A stretch of DNA of 50,188 nt. Source: an uncultured Ruminococcus sp. Lineage in GTDB: Bacteria; Bacillota; Clostridia; Lachnospirales; Lachnospiraceae. Under the pieces are notes generated by a model. It saw only the letters and a program-made list of their open reading frames with translations, was not told the DNA's origin and searched no databases. This document shows, piece after piece, positions 44,167 through 50,188 of this stretch. Positions within the stretch are counted from its first letter, which is position 1, and each line of letters starts with the position of its first letter. The position numbers and the translations under genes are program-made. Location of the stretch: positions 1-50,188 of the forward strand of contig UQVC01000016.1 of the NCBI GenBank assembly GCA_900544395.1, given 5' to 3'.

Positions 44167-44274
44167 TTGAAAGAGTTTCTGGAAGAATATGGATCTATTA
44201 TTGTGATTGCAAGTATTGGATATGCAGTGATGTCAGGTCTGTGGAAAATTTTGATTGCGGTGAGTTCGGTGTAA
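44167..44274 (+). CDS. Flp-like small peptide 2 (35 residues)
   Basis: From TTG: MKEFLEEYGSIIV, then a hydrophobic helix and a very short tail. GAGGGTG precedes the TTG. It is a clear paralog of peptides 1 and 3 by the shared MKxFxEEYG start. Confidence 0.65.
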   Translation: MKEFLEEYGSIIVIASIGYAVMSGLWKILIAVSSV

Positions 44275-44291
44275 AGAAAGGCTGAAATGAT

Positions 44292-44453
44292 ATGAAAGAA
44301 TTTCTGGAAGAGTACGGCGGGATTATCGTGACTTGTATGCTTGGGATGATATTACTCGGAATCATCTATTCTCTGATCGCTTCTGAAGGACAGCTGCACA
44401 GACTGACGGAGCTGTTTTTTGAGGGAATGGGGATTTCTGTATCAGGAGGATGA
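44292..44453 (+). CDS. Flp-like small peptide 3 (53 residues)
   Basis: MKEFLEEYGGIIV followed by a hydrophobic helix to about residue 29 and an amphipathic tail. It lies 17 bases after peptide 2; GAAAGG just upstream is its ribosome binding site. Its own 3' end carries AGGAGGATG that serves the next gene. Confidence 0.7.
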   Translation: MKEFLEEYGGIIVTCMLGMILLGIIYSLIASEGQLHRLTELFFEGMGISVSGG

Positions 44454-44457
44454 AAAC

Positions 44458-44934
44458 GTGAAAAGCTGGATCGGAGAATATGGAAAAATTGTAATAATGG
44501 CTATTATGTTGTCTGTTCTGTTTCTGTTTTTGTGGGACCGGACGGAGACAGGATTTTTGGGAAGTGTGTCGAAAGCACGTCCGGAATCATTTTTGAAAGA
44601 AGCAGATAATGTGGAAGTGCTGGTACAGCAAAAAAAGCGGCCGGCGCCTACATTGACTGTGAAAATGAGTAAATTAAAGTATCAGGAATGTTATGATCTT
44701 TTGAAAGGCAAAGAAATTTCTGCAAGTGCATGGGATGCAGACGGGAAAGAGCTTCCGGTCTGTGTGACGAAACTTACAGCCCCGGATGGGAGCAGTCTGG
44801 AGGAAAGTCTGGATCCAGAATTATTTTGGGCAAATCAAAGAGGTGTTTATGAGATTACGTATCAGACAACAGAGAATTATCAGGGATCCTATGTAAAAAA
44901 AGTGACTAAGATATGTCGTTTCACAGTAGATTGA
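44458..44934 (+). CDS. Pilin-like protein with Ig-like extracellular domain
   Basis: A 158-residue protein from GTG at 44458 (ribosome binding site AGGAGG at 44445-44450). Its start, MKSWIGEYGKIVI, repeats the EYG-plus-hydrophobic-helix motif of the small peptides, but a 130-residue outer domain follows the single membrane helix. The end (GVYEITYQTTENYQGSYVKKVTKICRF) resembles the last strands of bacterial Ig-like domains such as DUF5011, where GxYxVxY ends the fold. It could be a pilus-tip or adhesive subunit; this is inference. Confidence 0.65.
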   Translation: MKSWIGEYGKIVIMAIMLSVLFLFLWDRTETGFLGSVSKARPESFLKEADNVEVLVQQKKRPAPTLTVKMSKLKYQECYDLLKGKEISASAWDADGKELPVCVTKLTAPDGSSLEESLDPELFWANQRGVYEITYQTTENYQGSYVKKVTKICRFTVD

Positions 44935-44949
44935 GAAAGGAGCAAGTAG

Positions 44950-45282
44950 ATGAAAGGTGCGATCGAGACGATGGTAGGTGTGGTGCTGATCGCGTTTATG
45001 GCGGTTTTTGGTACAGCATATATCAGTTCCTCTTTGAATACACAAAAGGCGCAGGCATACCATTCCAGTGTGGTGACAGAAATTGAAGCCAGTGATTATA
45101 ATGCAGAAGTGATTGAAAAATGTAAAGAAAAAGCAATTCAGAACGGGTATGAAGATCTGGTGATCCAGACGATCACCAGTGCCTCCGGAAGTAAGTATGC
45201 AAAGGTGACTTTGACATATCAATATACGATTCCTCTTCTGAACATGCTTTTAAAACATCAGGTAACAGGATATGCAAAATAA
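44950..45282 (+). CDS. TadE/TadF-like pseudopilin candidate
   Basis: A 110-residue protein: MKGAIETMVGVVLIAF, one N-terminal hydrophobic helix, then a soluble domain. A single N-terminal helix plus small outer domain and its place in the cluster suggest a minor pilin such as TadE, but no family signature was recognised. AAAGGAG lies upstream. Confidence 0.6.
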   Translation: MKGAIETMVGVVLIAFMAVFGTAYISSSLNTQKAQAYHSSVVTEIEASDYNAEVIEKCKEKAIQNGYEDLVIQTITSASGSKYAKVTLTYQYTIPLLNMLLKHQVTGYAK

Positions 45283-45306
45283 AACAGTGTTGGGAAAGGA
45301 GAATCA

Positions 45307-45975
45307 ATGAGACATGCAGTGATGGGGTTCTTTTTATTGATCATGTTGGTTTTTGCAGGTGCATCTGTTTATACGGCAGAAACGAAAACCATGCATCAGA
45401 ACGAACTGGACAGTATATTAGGGGCAGCAATGGAAGAATCCATGGAAATACTGACGGTAAATCCTACATATTCTATCGAAAAAGATTCACAGGCAACAGA
45501 GCTGGTTGCAGATTTTATCCAAAATATGCTGATGCGGACAACGAGTAAGTCGGTGTTTCATGTTGAGATTTTGACGGCAGATGCACAAAAGGGGCTGTTG
45601 GACGTAAGAGTGACAGAGCAATACAGACAAATCTGGGGCGAAGGAAAAGCGGTATCAAGAAAAACAGTGATCCTGGATGATGTACAGGAAAAAGAAGAAA
45701 AATTTTCTACGATTTCATTTTGGAAGGTGTATCAAAATAAAAAAGAAACAGAAAAGCGGATTGTAAAGCAAGTGGTGCTGCCAGAGGGATGTGCATTGCC
45801 GGCAGAAATTTTGCCGGTGTCTTCCCAGAGTGATGAACACAAGGTGATCGGGTGGAAGCGCAAAGATAAAACGGACTCGGCAGTATACACAGCAAGCAAT
45901 ATCGGAACCATACAGGCGATAGGGGAAATGGGTTTTGAGGCAGTCTATGAACAACGGGAGAACGAGAAAAAATAG
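45307..45975 (+). CDS. Uncharacterised membrane-anchored protein of the Tad-like cluster
   Basis: A 222-residue protein with one N-terminal membrane helix (AVMGFFLLIMLVFAGASV, about 4-22) and a large outer region with many charged residues. It is 24 bases after the previous gene, with GGAAAGGAGAATC as ribosome binding site. No domain recognised. Position suggests a minor pilin or anchor. No good terminator follows it. Confidence 0.6.
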   Translation: MRHAVMGFFLLIMLVFAGASVYTAETKTMHQNELDSILGAAMEESMEILTVNPTYSIEKDSQATELVADFIQNMLMRTTSKSVFHVEILTADAQKGLLDVRVTEQYRQIWGEGKAVSRKTVILDDVQEKEEKFSTISFWKVYQNKKETEKRIVKQVVLPEGCALPAEILPVSSQSDEHKVIGWKRKDKTDSAVYTASNIGTIQAIGEMGFEAVYEQRENEKK

Positions 45976-46100
45976 AAGAAAATATTACGAAAGTATTAAA
46001 AAGTGATTGCTTTTTGGTCACATATCACATATAATTCTTATTGTATGAGTAAATTCAAAAAATAATACCCACTAAATGTTTACAAATTTCTACAAAAATA

Positions 46101-46129
46101 TTGAAAAAAGAGATAGAATCATATATTAT
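46101..46129 (+). promoter_or_regulatory. Promoter of the NlpC/P60 gene
   Basis: TTGAAA (46101-46106), 17-bp spacer, TATTAT (46124-46129). The start codon is at 46178. Confidence 0.6.
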
Positions 46130-46177
46130 ATAGTCTATGTGGGGACATAAATAAGAATATTAAGGATAGGTGAAAGT

Positions 46178-47329
46178 ATGAAATTGAAACAAGTACGAAG
46201 TGCACTTCTTGCAGCAGCACTGACATGTTCCATGATAGTAACTCCTGTAATGGCAGCGCCGGCTGATACAGGGAGCCTTCAGAATCAGAAAGAATCTGCC
46301 GAGAAAGAAGTTAGCGGTCTGCAGGCACAGCTGAATGAACTGTTTACGAAGACAAATGAGCTTGAGACACAGTTGATTTCAAAAGGTCAGGAGATTACAA
46401 AAGCAAAAGAAGATCTGGCAGTTGCGGAAGAAAAAAAGCAGCAGCAGTATGAAGATATGAAACTTCGTATTAAATATATGTATGAAGAAGGGGATACTTC
46501 CGCAGTGGAACGTATCATTTCTTCCGGAAGTATTTCTGAGATGCTGACACAGACAGAATACGTAGAAAAAGTACATAAATATGACCGCGACAAATTGGAT
46601 GAATATGTAAATACCGTTCAGGAAGTAGAAAATCTGAAGAATACTTTGGAGGCGGATATGACAAAGCTGCAGAATCTGGATGAGGAATATAAGACTCAGA
46701 CAGCAGAGCTTTCTGACACGATCGAATCCAAGAGAGCAGAAGTATCCAATCTGGATGCAATGATCCAGGAAGCGGCCAGAGCAGCCGTAGAAGCAGCGAA
46801 AAAAGAAGCGGAAAAGAATAATGGCGGCAATCCATCTCAGGGTGGAACACAGGGAAGCGCAGGCGGTTCCTCAAACAGTGGTGAGACAACAACACCATCT
46901 CAGCCAACACCGGAACCGACACCTACTCCAGATCCGACACCTACTCCAGATCCGACACCACAGCCGGAGCCAACACCTACTCCACCGCAGGAGCCAAATT
47001 ATAATCCTTCTACAGGAAATGCGGTTGTAGACCGTGCTTACAGCTGGGTAGGAAAAGCAGAATATGTATGGGGAGCATGCAGCCCGGGAGCGTTTGACTG
47101 TTCCGGTTTTGTATCGTATTGTCTGACTGGCAATTATGCTCGTCTTGGTACAACGTATACATTCCTTGGATGGCCGCAGGTAAGCAACCCGCAGCCAGGA
47201 GATGTGGCAGTAAACGCAGAGCATTGTGGAATCTACATCGGTGGTGGCCAGATGATCCATGCAGCAGATTATGGAATCGGTGTTATTGTAGGACCGGTTC
47301 AGAGCGGTATGATTTATGTTCGTTACTAA
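46178..47329 (+). CDS. Secreted NlpC/P60 peptidoglycan hydrolase
   Basis: A 383-residue secreted hydrolase. A signal peptide with cleavage near VMA-AP (about residue 27) leads into a coiled coil (about 30-215, CwlO-like), a Pro/Thr/Ser-rich linker (about 225-275) and an NlpC/P60 domain. The catalytic triad fits Cys308 (FDCSGFVSYC), His349 (EHCGIYIG) and His361 (MIHAADYG). Such enzymes cut peptide stems of the wall; CwlO-type coiled coils receive control from FtsEX in Bacillus, but no partner is visible. It has its own promoter, just after the Tad-like cluster. Confidence 0.92.
   Translation: MKLKQVRSALLAAALTCSMIVTPVMAAPADTGSLQNQKESAEKEVSGLQAQLNELFTKTNELETQLISKGQEITKAKEDLAVAEEKKQQQYEDMKLRIKYMYEEGDTSAVERIISSGSISEMLTQTEYVEKVHKYDRDKLDEYVNTVQEVENLKNTLEADMTKLQNLDEEYKTQTAELSDTIESKRAEVSNLDAMIQEAARAAVEAAKKEAEKNNGGNPSQGGTQGSAGGSSNSGETTTPSQPTPEPTPTPDPTPTPDPTPQPEPTPTPPQEPNYNPSTGNAVVDRAYSWVGKAEYVWGACSPGAFDCSGFVSYCLTGNYARLGTTYTFLGWPQVSNPQPGDVAVNAEHCGIYIGGGQMIHAADYGIGVIVGPVQSGMIYVRY
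46916..46951 (+). repeat. 18-bp tandem repeat in the proline linker
   Basis: Two exact 18-base copies (46916-46933, 46934-46951) encode PTPTPD; imperfect copies flank them. This is coding repeat, able to expand or shrink in frame. Confidence 0.8.
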
Positions 47330-47357
47330 AGAAAGGTTCATATAAAATACAAAAGAG

Positions 47358-47388
47358 AAACCCTGATGGCGAAAGACCATCAGGGTTT
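47358..47388. terminator. Bidirectional terminator between NlpC/P60 and glyoxalase genes
   Basis: AAACCCTGATGG (47358-47369) pairs with CCATCAGGGTTT (47377-47388), flanked by A- and T-rich sequence; the genes converge on it. Confidence 0.9.
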
Positions 47389-47404
47389 TGTGCTGTAACA
47401 AAAA

Positions 47405-47773
47405 TTAGTGTTTTGGAACAATTTCCAGCCAGTATCCATCCGGATCAGAGATGAAGTAAATTCCCATTCCCGGATTTTCATAGCAGATGCAGCCCATTTC
47501 TTCGTGTCGTTTATGAGCCGATTCAAAATCATCTACTTCGAATGCAAGATGGATCTCATTATCACCCAGGTTGTATGGACGATCCATATCGCGAAGCCAA
47601 GTCAGTTCAAGCAGATGTGGAGTGGTGTCATCCCCAAGATAAACCAGAGTGAAACTTCCGTCTTCTGCATTGTGTCTGCGGATTTCTTTCAGATCAAGAG
47701 CTTCCTTGTAAAATGCAAGTGATTTATCCAGATCCAGAACATTTAAATTATTGTGTGCAAATGTGAATTTCAT
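47405..47773 (-). CDS. VOC/glyoxalase I family protein (lactoylglutathione lyase-like)
   Basis: A 122-residue protein of the vicinal oxygen chelate fold: MKFTFAHNNLNVLDLDKSLAFY with the first metal His, HLLELTW and IHLAFEVDDFE with further ligands, and the C-terminal DPDGYWLEIVP with the last Glu. It resembles glyoxalase I, which detoxifies methylglyoxal, but exact substrate cannot be fixed; Lachnospiraceae generally lack glutathione. AAAGGA lies correctly before the ATG at 47773, not the one at 47782. Confidence 0.85.
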   Translation of the reverse strand: MKFTFAHNNLNVLDLDKSLAFYKEALDLKEIRRHNAEDGSFTLVYLGDDTTPHLLELTWLRDMDRPYNLGDNEIHLAFEVDDFESAHKRHEEMGCICYENPGMGIYFISDPDGYWLEIVPKH

Positions 47774-47865
47774 CGGAGTCATCCTTTCTATTTTTGATAG
47801 TGTGTAAATAGCTGCTGTCTATGGAAGAACAGCAGTATTTTACATCAGCATACCATAGAAAATCC

Positions 47866-47894
47866 TTGCAATCCAGTACTTTCTGTGATATACT
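47866..47894 (+). promoter_or_regulatory. rpsB promoter
   Basis: TTGCAA (47866-47871), 17-bp spacer, TATACT (47889-47894). Upstream, CTGCTGT/ACAGCAG (47812-47835) forms a hairpin of unknown use. Confidence 0.6.
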
Positions 47895-47900
47895 ACTGAC

Positions 47901-48018
47901 GTTGCAAAAAAACACGCATCTTGGTATCACTGAAGGTGCCTAAGTTTGTCTTGTGGACAAGCCGGTCTCAGTGGAAGGAAAGGATGCGGAAGTAAAAAAC
48001 CAATTTGGAGGAAAAAAC
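47901..48018 (+). ncRNA. Structured rpsB leader RNA, likely autoregulatory
   Basis: A closed, nested fold: CGCATC (47915-47920)/GATGCG (47983-47988), inside it CACTGA (47928-47933)/TCAGTG (47968-47973), inside that GTTTGTC (47944-47950)/GACAAGC (47956-47962). This architecture upstream of rpsB suggests ribosomal protein S2 feedback, as known for other ribosomal leaders. The Firmicutes S2 leader class was not identified by sequence. Confidence 0.6.
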
Positions 48019-48768
48019 ATGAGCGTTATTTCAATGAAACAACTTTTAGAAGCCGGTGTTCATTTTGGACATCAGACAAGAAGATGGAACCCTAAAATGG
48101 CTCCATACATCTACACAGAAAGAAATGGTATTTATATCATCGATCTGCAGAAATCTGTAGGAATGGTTGACGATGCTTATAAAGCAGTTTCTGATATTGC
48201 AGCAGAAGGCGGCACAATTCTTTTTGTAGGAACAAAGAAACAGGCTCAGGATGCAATCAAGACAGAAGCAGAGCGTTGTGGAATGTTCTACGTAAACGAG
48301 AGATGGTTAGGTGGAATGCTGACAAACTTCAAGACAATCCAGAGCCGTATTGCACGTCTGAAAGATATCGAGAGAATGGCAGAAGACGGAACATTTGACG
48401 TACTTCCGAAAAAAGAAGTAATCGAATTGAAAAAAGAGTGGGCAAAACTGGAGAAGAACCTTGGCGGAATCAAAGAAATGAAAAAGATTCCGGATGCAAT
48501 CTTCATCGTAGATCCTAAGAAAGAAAGAATCTGTGTACAGGAAGCACACACTCTGGGAATTCCGTTGATCGGAATCTGTGATACAAACTGTGATCCGGAA
48601 GAACTGGATTATGTGATCCCAGGTAACGATGATGCGATCAGAGCAGTAAAATTGATCGTTTCCAAAATGGCTGATGCTGTGATCGAAGCAAATCAGGGAG
48701 CAGCAGAAGATGCATATTATGAGGAAGCTGAAGAAGCAGTAGCTGAAGAGACTGTAGAAGCAGAATAA
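48019..48768 (+). CDS. rpsB: Ribosomal protein S2
   Basis: S2 (249 residues) of the small subunit: MSVISMKQLLEAGVHFGHQTRRWNPKM in part, the GGMLTNFKTI loop, DAIFIVDPKKE and GICDTNCDPEELDYVIPGNDDAIRA are all family landmarks; the acidic tail is typical of Clostridia. TTTGGAGG lies before the ATG at 48019. It is followed by tsf, the near-universal order, with a hairpin between them. Confidence 0.98.
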   Translation: MSVISMKQLLEAGVHFGHQTRRWNPKMAPYIYTERNGIYIIDLQKSVGMVDDAYKAVSDIAAEGGTILFVGTKKQAQDAIKTEAERCGMFYVNERWLGGMLTNFKTIQSRIARLKDIERMAEDGTFDVLPKKEVIELKKEWAKLEKNLGGIKEMKKIPDAIFIVDPKKERICVQEAHTLGIPLIGICDTNCDPEELDYVIPGNDDAIRAVKLIVSKMADAVIEANQGAAEDAYYEEAEEAVAEETVEAE

Positions 48769-48779
48769 TTATGAACGTA

Positions 48780-48815
48780 AATGCTTCAGCCTGAACATCA
48801 GGTTGGAGCATTTTT
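48780..48815 (+). terminator. Intergenic hairpin between rpsB and tsf (partial terminator)
   Basis: A 14-bp stem with two G-U pairs (48780-48793/48799-48812), 5-nt loop and a TTTTT run. It likely lowers tsf relative to rpsB or guards processing. Confidence 0.65.
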
Positions 48816-48848
48816 GGTAAACTATTTCAATTCATGGAGGAAAAAATC

Positions 48849-49769
48849 ATGGCAATCACAGCAAGCATGGTAAAAGAGTTAAGAGAGATGACAGGCGCAG
48901 GAATGATGGACTGCAAAAAAGCTCTGAATGAAACAAACGGAGATATGGATGCAGCAATCGAGTTCTTAAGAAAGAACGGACAGGCAAAAGCTGAGAAAAA
49001 AGCTGGAAGAATTGCAGCAGAAGGTATTGTAAAAGCTGTTGTTAAAGATGATAAAGTAGCAGCAATCGTAGAAGTAAACTCTGAGACAGATTTCGTTGCT
49101 AAGAACGAAGAGTTCCAGGGATTTGTAGATGCAGTTGTGAATCAGGTTGCAGATTCTGATGCAGCTGACATGGATGCATTTATGGCAGAAGCATGGGCAG
49201 CTGATACAACAAAGACTGTAAAAGATGCTCTTGTTGAAAAAGTAGCAGTAATCGGAGAGAACCTGAACATCAGAAGATTTGAAAAAATCGTGACAGATGG
49301 ATGTGTTGTAGATTACATTCACGGTGGCGGACGTATCGGTGTTCTGATCGAAGCTGAGACAGACGTAGTAAATGATGACATCAAAAAATGTTTGAAGAAC
49401 GTAGCAATGCAGGTAGCTGCTATGTCTCCAAAATATACATCTCGTGCAGAAGTTTCTCAGGAATACATGGATCATGAGAAAGAAATTCTTCTTGCAGCAG
49501 CGAAGAAAGAAAACCCGGAAAAACCGGAAAATATCATTGAGAAAATGATCATCGGACGTCTGAATAAAGAATTGAAAGAAATCTGTCTGTTAGATCAGGC
49601 ATATGTTCAGGACAGTGACCTTACAGTTGCTAAATATGTAGAAAAAGTTGCAAAAGAAAACAATGCAAATGTAACTGTTAAGAGATTCGTTCGTTTTGAA
49701 ACAGGTGAAGGAATCGAAAAGAAACAGGAAGACTTTGCAGCAGAAGTTGCAGCTCAGATGGGAAACTAA
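48849..49769 (+). CDS. tsf: Elongation factor Ts
   Basis: EF-Ts (306 residues) recycles EF-Tu. It starts MAITASMVKELREMTGAGMMDCKKALNE in part, with the UBA-like N-terminal domain, then AEGIVKAVV and NSETDFVAKNEEF, the conserved core that contacts EF-Tu. ATGGAGG lies before the ATG at 48849. A strong terminator follows. Confidence 0.98.
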   Translation: MAITASMVKELREMTGAGMMDCKKALNETNGDMDAAIEFLRKNGQAKAEKKAGRIAAEGIVKAVVKDDKVAAIVEVNSETDFVAKNEEFQGFVDAVVNQVADSDAADMDAFMAEAWAADTTKTVKDALVEKVAVIGENLNIRRFEKIVTDGCVVDYIHGGGRIGVLIEAETDVVNDDIKKCLKNVAMQVAAMSPKYTSRAEVSQEYMDHEKEILLAAAKKENPEKPENIIEKMIIGRLNKELKEICLLDQAYVQDSDLTVAKYVEKVAKENNANVTVKRFVRFETGEGIEKKQEDFAAEVAAQMGN

Positions 49770-49791
49770 ATTCCTAGATAAAATGCAGGTT

Positions 49792-49836
49792 AAACCCCTT
49801 GAAAAGCTCAGAAAATGGGCATTTTCAAGGGTTTTT
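49792..49836 (+). terminator. tsf terminator
   Basis: CCCTTGAAAA (49796-49805) pairs with TTTTCAAGGG (49822-49831), extended by AAA/TTT after a one-base bulge, with an inner GCTC/GGGC and TTTTT on the 3' side. Confidence 0.9.
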
Positions 49837-49892
49837 GTAGTTGGAGAGAAAATTCATAAATTATCGTAAAATACCGTATTTTATCATTAGAT

Positions 49893-49937
49893 TTGGGGGA
49901 AATTTGGGGGAAGACTTGGGGGAAAAGCTTCCCCCAA
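49893..49937. repeat. TTGGGGGAA repeat array (direct and inverted)
   Basis: Three direct copies of TTGGGGGAA (49893-49901, 49904-49912, 49916-49924) with 11- and 12-base spacing, and an inverted copy TTCCCCCAA (49929-49937). A GC-rich hairpin CCGCC...GGCGG (49958-49977) follows. G-runs and spacing recall protein-binding or recombinase arm sites; the use is unknown. Confidence 0.65.
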
Positions 49938-50128
49938 ATGCCATCTTAATCTCCATTCCGCCGCCTTCGGCTGGCGGCACAAATAGTAATGAAAGTGTTC
50001 CAACCCTCTACACTGTGCTGTAAAATAGTTTTAAGAAGCTATACTACTATAGAATAAATTAAATTTCTGCTATATATTTTTGAGATGATGTATGGTAAAA
50101 TAGTGTTATCAAAGAAAGGATGAACGCT
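49938..50128. other. Non-coding stretch right of tsf
   Basis: Apart from the hairpin at 49958-49977 and an AT-rich segment with a weak TAAAAT box near 50095, nothing is recognised. Its base make-up (GC-rich hairpin, then very AT-rich) differs from the adjoining tsf region. Confidence 0.4.
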
Positions 50129-50188
50129 ATGAGAAAAACATATCTTCCTCTGTCAGATGAAGACAGGAATTACCTTAAATCATTATCA
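50129..50188 (+). CDS. Start of an unidentified gene (partial)
   Basis: An ATG at 50129 with AAAGGATG upstream opens a frame that runs off the right edge: 20 residues are seen, beginning MRKTYLPLSDEDRNY. Too short to identify; it may belong to the next, possibly accessory, region. Confidence 0.5.
   Translation, partial: MRKTYLPLSDEDRNYLKSLS

Noticed and set aside
46893..46990. Short repeats that might suggest CRISPR
   Set aside because: They are in-frame proline-linker codons with no spacers; no CRISPR array or cas gene is seen.
49841..50023. A 60-codon frame across the G-rich repeats
   Set aside because: It has no ribosome binding site and simply translates the repeat and hairpin.

Overview
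The window looks like chromosome from a Gram-positive anaerobe of the family Lachnospiraceae (Clostridia), perhaps near Blautia, Dorea or Mediterraneibacter. The signs are Clostridia-type families (DUF4317, DUF5688, IreB, DUF1292, an HPr-like protein without the active histidine), CodY, RNase J, a SigK-type sporulation sigma factor, a CIRCE operator on groESL, rubredoxin, and strong AGGAGG ribosome binding sites. Gene density is high and most genes are on the plus strand. The genus is inferred from recalled protein families, not from a database search.

Left part (1-10 kb): an Rpn-family nuclease-like gene, a rubredoxin gene too small for most gene callers (minus strand), a DUF4317 gene, then a MarR regulator with palindromic operators followed by two half-transporters that form a heterodimeric ABC exporter. 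A molybdenum cofactor operon (moaC, moaB/mogA, moaA, MOSC) follows.

Middle part (10-40 kb): housekeeping blocks. prmA, rsmE, a cysteine desulfurase and thiI modify ribosome and tRNA. mtaB follows, divergent from an HPr-like gene. The ireB-ruvX-DUF1292-fur-rnj-trmR-U32 run joins stress regulation, RNA decay and tRNA U34 modification. A minus-strand sigK lies between this run and comM-dprA-topA. Next come codY, an unknown small gene, groES-groEL, guaB, an amidase, aroK-yqeG, efp, a DUF5688 gene, tRNA-Arg(CCG), nfo, argS, an AlaX editing protein and a CPBP membrane protease.

Right part (40.8-47.3 kb): the most unusual region. A near-consensus promoter with flanking repeats drives a 400-nt leader that begins with three tandem hairpins. 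It precedes a compact Tad/Flp-like secretion cluster: one CpaF/TadA-type ATPase, one polypeptide that appears to fuse TadB and TadC, three tiny Flp-like peptides, a larger protein with the same N-terminal motif and an Ig-like tail, and two pilin-like proteins. The small peptides begin almost exactly where a mature Flp pilin would begin, and the window shows no prepilin peptidase. A secreted NlpC/P60 wall hydrolase follows.

Right edge (47.4-50.2 kb): a glyoxalase-family gene (minus), rpsB with a highly structured 5' leader, and tsf. Beyond the tsf terminator is a G-rich direct and inverted repeat array and the start of an unidentified gene, possibly the border of an accessory element.
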